Shown piece after piece: positions 34,274 to 46,258 of a DNA stretch of 64,000 nucleotides. Every line of letters starts with the position of its first letter. Position 1 is the stretch's first letter. The position numbers and the translations under genes are program-made. The notes beneath the pieces were generated by a model. The model did not search any database. It was not told the origin of the DNA and was given only the letters and a program-made list of their open reading frames with translations. Source of the DNA: Microbispora sp. NBC_01189 (GTDB lineage Bacteria > Actinomycetota > Actinomycetes > Streptosporangiales > Streptosporangiaceae). The DNA is taken from the NCBI RefSeq assembly GCF_036010665.1, contig NZ_CP108581.1:255501-319500 (forward strand), written 5' to 3'.

Positions 34274-35647
34274 TTGACCACGACCTTCACCGGCCGGGCG
34301 GTCACCGCCGGGCACGCGCAACCCCCGCCCCGGGGGATGCGCGCCCGCCCGGAGGCGGTCCTCGCGGTGATCGCCGCGGGCGTGGTCGCCGTCGCCGGTC
34401 TGTGGTGGGCGCACACGCCCGTGGTCGCCGGCCTCGACGGCTGGCTGACCAACGCGGGCCGGGTCACCGGACTGCTCGCCGGCTACGTGATCGCCGTCCT
34501 GCTGGCGCTGATGGCCCGCGTCCCGGCGCTGGAACGCGGGGTCGGCGCGGACCGGCTCGCCCGCTGGCACTCGATGGGCGGCCGCTACGTGGTCGGCCTG
34601 TCGGTCGCCCACGTGCTGCTGATCACCTGGGGCTACGCCGTGACCGAGCACACCGACGTGGTGAGCGAGACGGTCACGCTCAACCTGACCTATCCGGACG
34701 TGCTCAAGGCCACGGTGGCGCTGCTGCTCCTGGTGGGCGTCGGCGTCGTCTCCGCCCGCCGGATCCGCCCGAAGATGCGGTACGAGACGTGGTTCCACCT
34801 GCACTTCTACACCTATCTGGCCACCTGGCTGGCCTTCGGCCACCAGCTGGCCACCGGCGAGGAGTTCATCGGCGACCGGCCCGCGCGGGTCGCGTGGTAC
34901 GCCCTCTATCTGGGCGTCGCCGCGCTGCTCGTCTGGTTTCGCTTCCTCACGCCCGTACGGCTGGCGCTGCGCCACCGGCTCCGGGTCGCGCGGGTGGTGC
35001 GGGAGGCGCCCGGCGTCGTCAGCGTCCACGTCACGGGGCGGCGGCTCGACCGGCTGCGGGCCGAGCCGGGCCAGTTCTTCCGCTGGCGGTTCCTCACCAG
35101 GGACCTGTGGTGGTCTCCCAACCCCTACTCGCTGTCGGCCCCGCCGCGGAACGGCGAACTGCGGATCACCGTGAAGGACCTGGGCGACCAGAGCCGCTCC
35201 CTCGCCCACCTGCGGCCGGGCACCCGCGTGCTCGCCGAGGGCCCGTACGGCGCGCTGACCGGGCGGGCACGCCGCGCGCGCAGGGTCCTGCTCGTCGCGG
35301 GCGGCATCGGCATCACCCCGATGCGCGCGCTGTTCGAGGCGCTGCCCGCCGCCCCCGGCGACCTGACCCTCCTCTACCGTGCCCGTGACGCGGGAGACCT
35401 GGTCTTCCGGTCCGAACTGGAGGAGATCGCGGCGGCGCGGGGCGCGACCCTGCACTACTGCGTCGGCCCGCGCGCCCTCGGCGGCGACCCCCTCAGGCCC
35501 GAGACGCTGGCCTCGCTCGTGCCCGGCCTGCGCGACCACGAGGTGTACGTCTGCGGGCCCGACGGGATGACCGCCGCCGTCATCGCCGCGCTGCGCGCCG
35601 CCGGGGTCCCCCGCCGCCGCGTCCACCACGAGTCGTTCGAGTTCTGA
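34274..35647 (+). CDS. Ferric-reductase-like transmembrane flavocytochrome
   Basis: 457 residues from TTG 34274, with AGGAAAGGGAGG upstream. The N-terminal half has about six membrane segments with haem-ligand His candidates in ARWHSMGGRYVVGLSVAHVL and FHLHFYTYLATWLAFGHQL. The cytoplasmic C-terminal half is an FNR-type reductase: FAD-binding SPNPYSLSAPP, nucleotide-binding VAGGIGITPMRALFEALP and EVYVCGPDGMTAAV. It should move electrons from NAD(P)H through FAD and haem to the outside. The next two genes supply an exported FMN protein and the enzyme that flavinylates it, the likely acceptor. Confidence 0.9.
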   Translation: MTTTFTGRAVTAGHAQPPPRGMRARPEAVLAVIAAGVVAVAGLWWAHTPVVAGLDGWLTNAGRVTGLLAGYVIAVLLALMARVPALERGVGADRLARWHSMGGRYVVGLSVAHVLLITWGYAVTEHTDVVSETVTLNLTYPDVLKATVALLLLVGVGVVSARRIRPKMRYETWFHLHFYTYLATWLAFGHQLATGEEFIGDRPARVAWYALYLGVAALLVWFRFLTPVRLALRHRLRVARVVREAPGVVSVHVTGRRLDRLRAEPGQFFRWRFLTRDLWWSPNPYSLSAPPRNGELRITVKDLGDQSRSLAHLRPGTRVLAEGPYGALTGRARRARRVLLVAGGIGITPMRALFEALPAAPGDLTLLYRARDAGDLVFRSELEEIAAARGATLHYCVGPRALGGDPLRPETLASLVPGLRDHEVYVCGPDGMTAAVIAALRAAGVPRRRVHHESFEF

Positions 35648-35672
35648 CCAGCCCCTCCGGATTGGACGTTCC

Positions 35673-36245
35673 ATGCGAAGAGCCGTTCTGGCCGTGCTCG
35701 CGACCGCCGTCGGCCTCGTGCTGCTGCTGTCGTTCAAGCCCCACGAGGTGACCTCGCCCGCCGCGCGCCCCGCCGCCGTGACCGAGGGAGCCGGCTCGGA
35801 CCCCGGCGGCTCGGACCCCGGCGGCTCCGGCCCCGGGGACGACGGCGACGAGGACGGCGACCGCCTCGGCCGGGGATTCCCGGACTCCACCGGCTCCCAG
35901 GAAACACGGTCCCAAGACGTACAGGGAGGCTGGAGCGGGGCGGGCGCCGCCGCCGGCGCCACCAGCGGGGAGAGGACGGTCACCGGTGACTCCGCCGACA
36001 CCCGGTGGGGGCCGGTGCAGGTGGAGATCGTGGTCGCGGGCGGGAAGATGGCCGGGATCAGGGTGCTGGTGGCCCCGCGGAACAACCACCGGGACATCGC
36101 GATCAACAACGAGGCCTTGCCGATCCTCGACGAGGAGGCGCTGTCGGCCGGGTCGGCCCAGATCGACGTGGTCTCCGGCGCCACCTACACGAGTGACGGC
36201 TACATCCGCTCGCTGCAGAGCGCCCTCGACAGGGCCGGTCTCTGA
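35673..36245 (+). CDS. Exported FMN-binding domain protein
   Basis: 190-residue extracytoplasmic electron carrier. An N-terminal signal or anchor segment (AVLAVLATAVGLVLLLSF) is followed by a Gly/Asp/Ser-rich disordered linker of about 60 residues and the FMN_bind domain (about 105-190). The flavinylation motif SGATYTS lies at residues 168-174; Thr173 is the probable covalent FMN acceptor by analogy with NqrC/RnfG. GPVQVEIVVAGGKMAGIRVL and HRDIAINNEALPILDEEAL match the domain. The stop overlaps the apbE start by one base (TGATG), which ties substrate and modifying enzyme together. Confidence 0.92.
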   Translation: MRRAVLAVLATAVGLVLLLSFKPHEVTSPAARPAAVTEGAGSDPGGSDPGGSGPGDDGDEDGDRLGRGFPDSTGSQETRSQDVQGGWSGAGAAAGATSGERTVTGDSADTRWGPVQVEIVVAGGKMAGIRVLVAPRNNHRDIAINNEALPILDEEALSAGSAQIDVVSGATYTSDGYIRSLQSALDRAGL

Positions 36246-36982
36246 TGCGCCACACCGAGCACGTCATGGGAACCGTCTTCTCCTTCGACGTACGTGCCGC
36301 CGACCCCGGGCCGTGTGTCGCGGAGGCGGTGGCCTGGCTGCACCACGTGGACGAGGTCTTCTCGACGTACCGGCCGGACAGCCCGGTGAGCCGCCTGGCC
36401 CGGGGTGAGATCACCCTGGCCGGCTGCCCCGGGGAGGTGGCGGACGTCCTGCGCCTCTGCGAGTCGGTGGCGCTGGTCTCCCGCGGCTACTTCACCCTTC
36501 GTCCCGGGGGCCGCCTCGATCCCTCCGCCCTCGTCAAGGGCTGGGCGGTCGAGCGCGCCTCGGCCATCCTGCGCCAGGCGGGCGCCTCCGACCACTGTGT
36601 GAACGGCGGCGGGGACATCCGGCTGTCCGGCTCGCCCGCGCCGGGCCGGTCCTGGCGGGTCGGCGTCGCCCACCCGCTCCGTCCGGGCGAGCTCGCCGCC
36701 GTGGTGTCGGGGACCGACCTCGCCGTGGCGACCTCGGGCACCGCCGAACGCGGCGCGCACGTCGTCGACCCGCACACGGGCCGCCCGGCGACCGGGCTGG
36801 CCTCGGTGACGGTGACCGGGCCCGATCTCGCCCTGGCCGACGCGTACGCCACGGCGGCCTTCGCCATGGGCGCCGCCGCCAGAGACTGGGTGGAGGGGCT
36901 GCGCGGCTACGAGGCCTTCGCCGTCACCCCCTCCGGCGCCACCTGGCGCACCTCCGGCTTCCACCCCCGGGTCATGGCCTGA
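36245..36982 (+). CDS. apbE: FAD:protein FMN transferase ApbE
   Basis: 245-residue flavin transferase that attaches FMN from FAD to a Thr in the SGATxT motif of exported flavoproteins; the preceding gene encodes a clear substrate. Family motifs are MGTVFSFDV at the N-terminus, HHVDEVFSTYRPDSPVSRLA, VKGWAVERASAIL, VNGGGDIRLSG and VATSGTAERGAHVVDPHTGRPA with metal/FAD-binding residues. It is short for the family (usually 300 or more) and has no visible signal peptide, as in other actinomycete versions, so where it acts is uncertain. Last gene of the electron-transfer operon. Confidence 0.92.
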   Translation: MRHTEHVMGTVFSFDVRAADPGPCVAEAVAWLHHVDEVFSTYRPDSPVSRLARGEITLAGCPGEVADVLRLCESVALVSRGYFTLRPGGRLDPSALVKGWAVERASAILRQAGASDHCVNGGGDIRLSGSPAPGRSWRVGVAHPLRPGELAAVVSGTDLAVATSGTAERGAHVVDPHTGRPATGLASVTVTGPDLALADAYATAAFAMGAAARDWVEGLRGYEAFAVTPSGATWRTSGFHPRVMA

Positions 36983-37062
36983 CCGCAACCTGACCTCGGA
37001 GGCTACGTCGCCGCACCCCCGGCGTGATCGACGGCGAGACCGGCACCGAGGCGATCACTCGA

Positions 37063-37524
37063 TCAGCAGGCGGCGGCTAAGGTCCCGGCGTTCTGCACGC
37101 GGTCCGCCTTGATGTGGATCGCCTGGCTGGCCGCCACCTTGGGCGCCTCCACCGGCTGTGCCACCGCCGCCGGGGCCGCCTTGGGCCGCGCCGCCCGGAC
37201 CTCCGCGCTGATCTCGACGCTGTGATCGATCGCCAGGGCGGCAGTAAAGGTACGCGAACTCAGGACGTGATCGAAGAGCCTCTGCAGATCCTCGCCCCTG
37301 GCCTTCCGGATCGCCTTGCGCTCGGCGCGGTCGATCTTGGCGTACGCCCAGATGTTCGTGTCCTTGGTGTGGCCTTCCAGACACTCGAAGATGAAGTAGC
37401 TGCCGTGCTGGCGAAGGATCCCCGCTAGTGGGATGTCGTAGTGGTTGAGCACCTTGTCGATCTTGGCTGAGTCGGCCGGCCGCCAGGGCTCGGCACCGAT
37501 TCTCAGATGGATCTGATCACTCAT
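37063..37524 (-). CDS. Hypothetical protein (153 aa)
   Basis: From ATG 37524, preceded by GGAGGGAGGG. The N-terminal two-thirds look globular (IHLRIGAEPWRPADSAKIDK, LNHYDIPLAGILRQHGSYFI, FECLEGHTKDTNIWAYAKID) and the rest is Ala/Pro/Val-rich. One Cys in FECLEG and one at the C-terminus. No signal peptide or membrane segment. Codon use is less G/C-biased than in the neighbours. No family recognised; it lies alone between ApbE and the monooxygenase gene. Confidence 0.65.
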   Translation of the reverse strand: MSDQIHLRIGAEPWRPADSAKIDKVLNHYDIPLAGILRQHGSYFIFECLEGHTKDTNIWAYAKIDRAERKAIRKARGEDLQRLFDHVLSSRTFTAALAIDHSVEISAEVRAARPKAAPAAVAQPVEAPKVAASQAIHIKADRVQNAGTLAAAC

Positions 37525-37660
37525 CGTCACCCTCCCTCCACTCCGGATCTCCGCAGCAGCTCTACGCCGATCCAGCCCTGAAAGATGGTAAAGGCAGTTC
37601 CGCACAATGTGTAGCCCACACATCACTTTCCGCTATCCGTTACGGGTCAAGCGATCAGCG

Positions 37661-38800
37661 TCAACGGGCGAGGGCCTGTCTGAGGCGGGTGGCGGCGGTT
37701 ACGGCGGGCCAGAGGCGGGTGGCGAGGTTGCGGGCGAGGATGCCGCCTCGGGTGGCGGGGGCCAGGAGCGCCGACGCCTGCCCGACCGCGCGCTGCTTGG
37801 GCTCCACCAGGCGCCGGTGGGTGGTCTCGTACCGGCGGAAGGCCGCGCCGGGGTCGCCGGGATGGGCGGCCAGCGCCTCGGCGAGGGTGAACGCCCCCGT
37901 CATCGCCAGCGTGGAGCCGTCCCCGAACAGCGACACGCAGGAGGCGGCGTCGCCGAGGAGGGCGACCCTGCCCTTCCACCAGCGGGGCAGGCGCACCTGG
38001 CTGACGGAGTCGAAGTAGAGGTCGCCGGCCGTACGCACCCGTTCGAGCAGTTCCGGCGCCCGCCAGGAGACGTCCGCGAAGGCGGTGGTCAGCATCCGCT
38101 TGTGCTGCTCGGTGTCGCGGTGGTCGAATCCGGGCTCCGCCGGGCTCCGGTAGAGGAAGAACGCGCCCGCCGACATGGGGCTGACGGCGACCGCCTTGCC
38201 CGGGGTGTTGTGCATGAGGATGTCCCTGCCGTCCCCGGCCACCGCCTCGCCGCCGAGCGGCGTCGTCGCGACGTAGAGGCCCATGTGGCGCACGACGCCG
38301 CTCTCCTGGCCGAACGACAGGCGCCGCGTCACCGAGTGCAGGCCGTCGGCTCCGATCACCAGGTCGAAGCGGCGGGGGGCGGCGCGCTCGAAGGTGACGT
38401 CCACCCCGTGCTCGTCCTGGGCGAGCGCCGTGACGGAGTCGTCGAAGAGGAACTCGGCGTGGTCGCGGCTCGCCTCGTACAGGATCGACGCGAGGTCGCC
38501 GCGCGCCACCTCGACCTCACCTCGCCGCTGTACGGCGCGCATGTCCATCCGGGCGACCCGCCGGCCCGCCGCGTCGACGAAGCTGACCCCGGTCGTCCCC
38601 GTGGCGGCCTGGTGCAGCCGGGGCAGGACGCCCATCCGTTCGGCGACCGCGACGGCGGCTCCCCTGACGTCCACCGGGTTGCCGCTGGACCGCACCTCTT
38701 CCGCACGTTCCACGACCGTGACCCCGAACCCGTTCCTGGCCAGCCAGTAGGCCAGCGTCGGTCCCGCGATCCCGGCCCCCGAGATCAGTACCGTGCTCAT
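37661..38800 (-). CDS. FAD-dependent aromatic-type monooxygenase
   Basis: Single-component flavin hydroxylase of 379 residues (PheA/TfdB/TetX-like group A). The FAD Rossmann motif is VLISGAGIAGPTLAYWLARN, the DG motif VIGADGLHSVTRR and the GD motif VALLGDAASCVSLFGDGST. Substrates of this class include phenols, polyketides and antibiotics (TetX- or Rox-type inactivation); none can be chosen here. ATG 38800. It is divergent from a TetR gene across 81 bases rich in inverted repeats, so it is probably repressed by that regulator and induced by its own substrate. Confidence 0.9.
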   Translation of the reverse strand: MSTVLISGAGIAGPTLAYWLARNGFGVTVVERAEEVRSSGNPVDVRGAAVAVAERMGVLPRLHQAATGTTGVSFVDAAGRRVARMDMRAVQRRGEVEVARGDLASILYEASRDHAEFLFDDSVTALAQDEHGVDVTFERAAPRRFDLVIGADGLHSVTRRLSFGQESGVVRHMGLYVATTPLGGEAVAGDGRDILMHNTPGKAVAVSPMSAGAFFLYRSPAEPGFDHRDTEQHKRMLTTAFADVSWRAPELLERVRTAGDLYFDSVSQVRLPRWWKGRVALLGDAASCVSLFGDGSTLAMTGAFTLAEALAAHPGDPGAAFRRYETTHRRLVEPKQRAVGQASALLAPATRGGILARNLATRLWPAVTAATRLRQALAR

Positions 38801-38814
38801 GACACACCCCCAAC

Positions 38815-38869
38815 CGGAGGGATTTCCTCCGTATGTTGGACGGTATCCTAACCGGAGGAAAATCGTCCA
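38815..38869. promoter_or_regulatory. Inverted-repeat operator region between monooxygenase and TetR genes
   Basis: CGGAGG(N5)CCTCCG spans 38815-38831. A second CGGAGG at 38853-38858 gives a larger symmetry: ATTTCCTCCG (38822-38831) against CGGAGGAAAAT (38853-38863). TGGACG (38837-38842) and CGTCCA (38864-38869) form another pair. These overlap the expected promoters of both genes and suit a TetR dimer or dimer pair. Confidence 0.6.
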
Positions 38870-38881
38870 GATGCTTCTGAG

Positions 38882-39532
38882 GTGATCGTGGAGAAAGGGC
38901 TGCGCGCCGACGCGCGCCGCAACCGGGATCTGATCGTCGCCGCGGCCCGTGAGCTGTTCCTGGAGCAGAACGTCGACGTGCCGCTGGAGGAGGTCGCCCG
39001 CCGTGCGGGCGTGGGCGTCGGCACGCTCTACCGCCGCTTTCCCGACCGGGACGCACTGCTGCGCGCCGTCGGCGAGGAGAGCCTCCGCCGCCTGGAGGAC
39101 CTGGTGGAGACCGCCGGGCGGGAGGAGCCGGACGCGTGGCACGCACTGTGCCGCTTCCTGCGCGGTGCGGTCGCCCTGCGGCTGGGCGTGCTCGCCGCGA
39201 AGCTCGAGCCATCCCTGCACCAGCGGCTGCGCGCCGGCGCCGACCTGCACGAGATCCGGCAGGGTATCGTCACCGCGGTCCTGCGGATGATCGAACGGGC
39301 GCAGGCGGACGGTGCGTTGCGGGCCGACATCGGGCCCGGCGACTTCGCCCTGCTGATGACCCTGCACGTCTACACGCCATCGGCCGTGCCCGGTGAGGAG
39401 GCCATGGCGCGCGTGGTGGAGATCATGCTGGACGGCCTGCGCGCCGACCGGGGGTCACCCCTTCCCGGCGCCGCGCTCGACGCCGACGCCCTACACCGCT
39501 ACACCACGGCCGAGACCCCTCCGCCCACCTGA
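38882..39532 (+). CDS. TetR family regulator of the divergent monooxygenase
   Basis: 216 residues from GTG 38882 (GTG 38888 is also possible). The N-terminal DNA-binding helices are RRNRDLIVAAARELFLEQNV and LEEVARRAGVGVGTLYRRFP (about 11-55). The C-terminal ligand-binding region belongs to the SACE_7040-like TetR class often found beside flavin or short-chain oxidoreductases. The divergent arrangement with the monooxygenase suggests autoregulation plus control of that gene. Confidence 0.9.
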   Translation: MIVEKGLRADARRNRDLIVAAARELFLEQNVDVPLEEVARRAGVGVGTLYRRFPDRDALLRAVGEESLRRLEDLVETAGREEPDAWHALCRFLRGAVALRLGVLAAKLEPSLHQRLRAGADLHEIRQGIVTAVLRMIERAQADGALRADIGPGDFALLMTLHVYTPSAVPGEEAMARVVEIMLDGLRADRGSPLPGAALDADALHRYTTAETPPPT

Positions 39533-39757
39533 CCGGCCTTTCATCCCCCGCGGAGGCCGACGAATCCTGCTGCAAACGAAGCGGTGCCTGGATGCCTTAT
39601 TACGTCAGGCTTCAACAGGGACGGCTGCGAGATGGCTATATTGAAGATCAAGGCGCTTCTGCTTGAATACGCGAGCCGGCCGCGAGCTACTGGTGAACCT
39701 CTTCGCCCGCAAGCATCGCCTGCGGCCTGCGGACGCTTGACGTATCGGCAAAACGAG
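39533..39757. other. 225-base AT-richer convergent gap
   Basis: Between the TetR gene (plus) and the truncated regulator (minus). The 39590-39670 part is markedly lower in GC than its surroundings. No gene, tRNA or clear terminator hairpin is recognised. Confidence 0.4.
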
Positions 39758-40999
39758 CTATGCGTCCCCGCCGGCGGACCGGCGGGCGAGGATCTCGCGA
39801 AACTCTCCGACGGCGGGGCGCTCGCGCCTTTCGCGTGGTACGGCACGCAGCACCATGCGCCCGGTCTCGATGATGTGGTGGCTGCGGTAGGCGACCGGCA
39901 GCGGCTCGATCACCCCTGCCGCCAACCGCATTCCCTCGTCGACGCCGCCCCGGGCGACCATGCAGAGCACCTCGTGGAGCCGGACGTTGGCGCCGTACTG
40001 GTAGGTGCGAGCGAGCCTGAGGACGTCCTCACGGGCCCGGTCCGCCGCCGGCTCGGCACCGGCACCGGCACCGGCGTAGACCCAGCTTTCCGCGAAATGG
40101 ATCTGGTCCGGTTTCCAGAAGCCGAACGAGTCCGGCACAACGCCCGCTCCCGCGAGCACAACCAGGGTCTTCACCGTCCGGCACGCCTCGTCGTGCCTGC
40201 CGAGCAGCGTCAGCGCCTTCGCCCGGCTGGTCAGCAGGTCGATGCTGGGGCCGCTCGCGATCCGCTCGGCGCTGTCGAGAAGGCGCAGGACCGTCTCTGG
40301 ATCGCGCTGGCCGTACAGGCCGTGACCGGCCTCCTCGCCACGGACGAGCAGACGCAACCGCAGATCTCCCGAGGCGTCGGCCGCCTGCCGCGCCGTATGC
40401 CACCAGCGCAGCGCTCCCCCGTGCTCGCCCAGACGGGTCAGCGCGTTGGCGTGGACGGACGCCAGCGCGGCGGTGAAGCGCTGCAGCTCGACCGCGTCAG
40501 CCGGGGTCGCCGCCTCCAGTTGCCGTCGCAGCGCCAGCAGATCGACCAGGAGATCGGCGGCCACCCGCGCCGGAGGACGGGTCCGCAGCGCGTACAGATG
40601 ATCCGCGCACGCCAGTTCCCACTCCTCCATGCCGCGGAAGTCCCGACCGAGGGACTGGTCAAGCAACCTGCGGACAGGCTCGCCGCACACGCCCAGCGCG
40701 CTGATTCCGGCGGCGGCCAGTTGCAGAAGGCGACGGCGTTCCGTGGCGACCTCCTCCTCGGCCGGTCTGCTCATCGACACCGTACGCAGCCGGTCGAGCT
40801 CCACGACAGTGGCGTGCAGGGCCACAAGCCGCTGACCCGCGCTCAGCACCGCATCCAGCCGCGCAACCACATCCATATGCGGCCGGGCCAGCCCGCGCTC
40901 CCATCTCGACAGGTCACCGTCACGCTCGTGGCATTTCGACCCTCCCAGATCATCCTTCATCACCCAGTGAAACTGAATGATTACAGAACGGGCCGACAA
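39758..40999 (-). CDS. XRE-type regulator with truncated DNA-binding domain (possible pseudogene)
   Basis: The frame encodes the long helical C-terminal region of a common actinomycete regulator class (tetratricopeptide-like: RFTAALASVHANALTRLGEH, HTARQAADASGDLRLRLLVR, SRAKALTLLGRHDEACRTVK, RLARTYQYGANVRLHEVLCM). At the N-terminus only the last part of the helix-turn-helix remains, DGDLSRWERGLARPHMDVV. The roughly 30 residues that should precede it are replaced by unrelated sequence. The ATG with the best ribosome site (GGAGGG, near 40930) is in another frame and stops after four codons. The true start is unclear. I infer 5' deletion or frameshift decay. Confidence 0.6.
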   Translation of the reverse strand: MSARSVIIQFHWVMKDDLGGSKCHERDGDLSRWERGLARPHMDVVARLDAVLSAGQRLVALHATVVELDRLRTVSMSRPAEEEVATERRRLLQLAAAGISALGVCGEPVRRLLDQSLGRDFRGMEEWELACADHLYALRTRPPARVAADLLVDLLALRRQLEAATPADAVELQRFTAALASVHANALTRLGEHGGALRWWHTARQAADASGDLRLRLLVRGEEAGHGLYGQRDPETVLRLLDSAERIASGPSIDLLTSRAKALTLLGRHDEACRTVKTLVVLAGAGVVPDSFGFWKPDQIHFAESWVYAGAGAGAEPAADRAREDVLRLARTYQYGANVRLHEVLCMVARGGVDEGMRLAAGVIEPLPVAYRSHHIIETGRMVLRAVPRERRERPAVGEFREILARRSAGGDA

Positions 41000-41242
41000 A
41001 GCAGCGGTAGATCCGAGGCTCCGTAGCCTTCTGCCGAGCCGACGCCGGCCGAGGCGCGGAAAACGGGATCCGTCTCATCGGCCCTGCCGCGCTGGGTCAC
41101 CCCGCGTCGACGAGGATCAACGGTCGGCCCTGAGGGCGGCGGCCGGGAGCGGCTGTGGCGGTCCTGGCTGGGCGGCCGGCGTCACTCGGTCTGAGGGCTC
41201 CGGGACCGCTGCTAGCGTTCCGGGGTGGCGGGAGGAGACGGC

Positions 41243-44305
<3,063 letters not shown>

Positions 44306-45151
44306 GTGCCCGCCGGACGGGACGGCTGGTTCGAGGCCGCGCGGCCCATCAGGGTCGACGGCGGCATCAGGGCGCGCTCGAAGCGGGGGTCCATCGGCGA
44401 GCAGTGGTGGTCGCGGCGGTTCATCGACATCCTCGAACTCGTCTGCGACGCGGGCCGGCTGCGGCGGGGGCGCGCGTACGCGCGGCAGGGCCAGGTGCTC
44501 GGCCTCGACCTCGGTCCCGGCCTCGTGAAGGCCAGGGTGCAGGGCTCGCGCCCCAAGCCGTACGACGTGAGCGTGCGGATCACGGCGTACGGCGCGGACG
44601 AGTGGGCGGAGCTGACCGGGGCGCTGGGCGCGCGGGCCGTGCACCGCGCCAAGCTGCTCGCCGGGGAGATGCCGCCGGAGATCGAGGAGATCTTCGAACA
44701 GTCCGGGCTGCCGCTCTTCCCGGGCGAGCGCGGGCTGGACATGGAGTGCTCCTGCCCCGACTGGGGGTTCCCCTGCAAGCACCTGTCCGCGGTGCTCTAC
44801 CTGCTGGCCGAGGCGTTCGACGAGGACCCGTTCCTGGTGCTGGCCTGGCGCGGCTTGGCCAGGGACGCGCTGCTCGACGCCCTCCGCCACACCGACGGGC
44901 GGGCCGATGCGACGGGCGGCGGGAAGCCGGCCCTGCTCGACGTGGCCGACGTCCCGTTCGCGGAGCGTGCCGGCGACTTCTACGAGTCAGGCGCATCACC
45001 GGCCCGGCTCGGCCCGCCGGCCGATCCCGGCTCGCCCTCCGACCTGTTGCTGCGCGCGCTCGACCCGCCGCCGGTCAAGGCCAGGCACATCCCGCTGCTC
45101 GACCTGCTGCGGCCCGCGTACCGGGCCTTCGCCGCCGAGGACGACTCGTAG
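44306..45151 (+). CDS. SWIM zinc-finger protein
   Basis: 281-residue protein with a SWIM zinc-binding motif CxCx(n)CxH seen as MECSCPDWGFPCKHLSAVLY (about 148-167). The N-terminal domain (GSIGEQWWSRRFIDILELVC, RRGRAYARQGQVLGLDLGPG, RPKPYDVSVRI) is conserved in actinomycete SWIM proteins. GTG 44306 follows the SNF2 stop directly (TGAGTG), so the pair is coupled and probably acts on DNA or RNA as one machine. The precise process (repair, transcription or defence) is not shown. Confidence 0.92.
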   Translation: MPAGRDGWFEAARPIRVDGGIRARSKRGSIGEQWWSRRFIDILELVCDAGRLRRGRAYARQGQVLGLDLGPGLVKARVQGSRPKPYDVSVRITAYGADEWAELTGALGARAVHRAKLLAGEMPPEIEEIFEQSGLPLFPGERGLDMECSCPDWGFPCKHLSAVLYLLAEAFDEDPFLVLAWRGLARDALLDALRHTDGRADATGGGKPALLDVADVPFAERAGDFYESGASPARLGPPADPGSPSDLLLRALDPPPVKARHIPLLDLLRPAYRAFAAEDDS

Positions 45152-45161
45152 GGACGCGGGG

Positions 45162-46091
45162 TCAGGTGTCGACGAAGTCGCGCGGGACCATCACCCGCAG
45201 GCCGTTGGGGATGGTCTTCAGCACCAGCGGGGTACGCAGCCGCACCTCGCCGTCGATGTCGGCGGCCAGCGGCGGGTCGGTCTCCAGCAGCATCTCCTGG
45301 CCGGTCACGAACGGGCCGCCCGCGAGGCTCGTCCATCTGCCGGTGGTCGCCCGTACGAGCGTCTCCCCGAGCAGCCTCAGCCGCTTGCCGGAGCCGAGCT
45401 GGTAGGCGACCAGCCTGCGGTTGTCGATGCTGACGTCCCGGGCGATCTGCCAGCCGCCGTGGAACCGGCCGTTGGCGATGTTGAGCTGGTGGGTCAGCAG
45501 CTCGTGGCGCCTGCCGTCCACGGTGATGTACGCCCGGAACGGCCGGTGCGCCGGCAGGATCGTGAGCGCGGTCAGCGGGTAGGCGGCCCGGCCGAGCACG
45601 CGCTTGACCCACGGCCTGACGGTGCCGGCCACCTCGACCGACACGCCGAAGCTCGCGAGGTTGGCGAAGGGCCGGTCGCCGCACATCCCGAGATCGATGT
45701 CGGCCACCTTGCCCCCGCTGAACACGCCGACCGCCCCGGCGAGGTCGAGCGGCAGCCCGAGGCTGCGGGCGAAGTTGTTGGTGGTGCCGAGGGGCAGCAC
45801 GCCGAGGGCGACGTCGCGGCCGGCCACGTGCCTGACGGAGCTGCTCAGCGTGCCGTCTCCACCACCGACCACGAGGAGGTCGGGCCCGGCGTCGAGCGCC
45901 CGGGTGAGCACGTCGCGCAGCCGCGAGGGGTCGGTCACCGGATGGACGCCGGTGAGCCGGAAGTCCCCTGCCTCCAGCAGCCGCAGCACCTCCGTGTAAC
46001 GGCGGCGGCCTCGTCTGGACCTGGTGTTCACGACGACGGCGGCCTTCCGGTCCCGGTGGATGGCCGCGGTGTGATCCGCCTTGCTCCGCAC
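45162..46091 (-). CDS. Diacylglycerol/lipid kinase family protein
   Basis: 309-residue lipid kinase of the DagK/YegS family. The ATP-binding core has AAVVVNTRSRRGRRRYTEVL, the GGDG motif in DLLVVGGGDGTLSSSVRHVA and VLPLGTTNNFARSLGLP. The second domain has HELLTHQLNIANGRFHGGWQ and DIDGEVRLRTPLVLKTIPNG. GTG 46091. It transfers phosphate to diacylglycerol or a related lipid at the membrane; the exact lipid is unknown. It converges on the SWIM gene with only 10 bases between. Confidence 0.9.
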   Translation of the reverse strand: MRSKADHTAAIHRDRKAAVVVNTRSRRGRRRYTEVLRLLEAGDFRLTGVHPVTDPSRLRDVLTRALDAGPDLLVVGGGDGTLSSSVRHVAGRDVALGVLPLGTTNNFARSLGLPLDLAGAVGVFSGGKVADIDLGMCGDRPFANLASFGVSVEVAGTVRPWVKRVLGRAAYPLTALTILPAHRPFRAYITVDGRRHELLTHQLNIANGRFHGGWQIARDVSIDNRRLVAYQLGSGKRLRLLGETLVRATTGRWTSLAGGPFVTGQEMLLETDPPLAADIDGEVRLRTPLVLKTIPNGLRVMVPRDFVDT

Positions 46092-46258
46092 GCTGACATG
46101 CTAGGGGCCGCCGGGCGGAGGCGCGCGTCGCCGCCGGCCGTTCCCCGGCGCGGATCGGGGCGCGCCCGGCATGCCCCGGCATGGACGTGCCCGGCGCGCC
46201 GTCCGGGAGCGGACGGCGGCCGGGCACTGTGCCCATGCACTGTGACCTGCCGCGGCTG

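Noticed and set aside
39590..39670. AT-richer patch considered as a tRNA or attachment site
   Set aside because: No cloverleaf, no TTCGA arm and no direct-repeat partner could be found.
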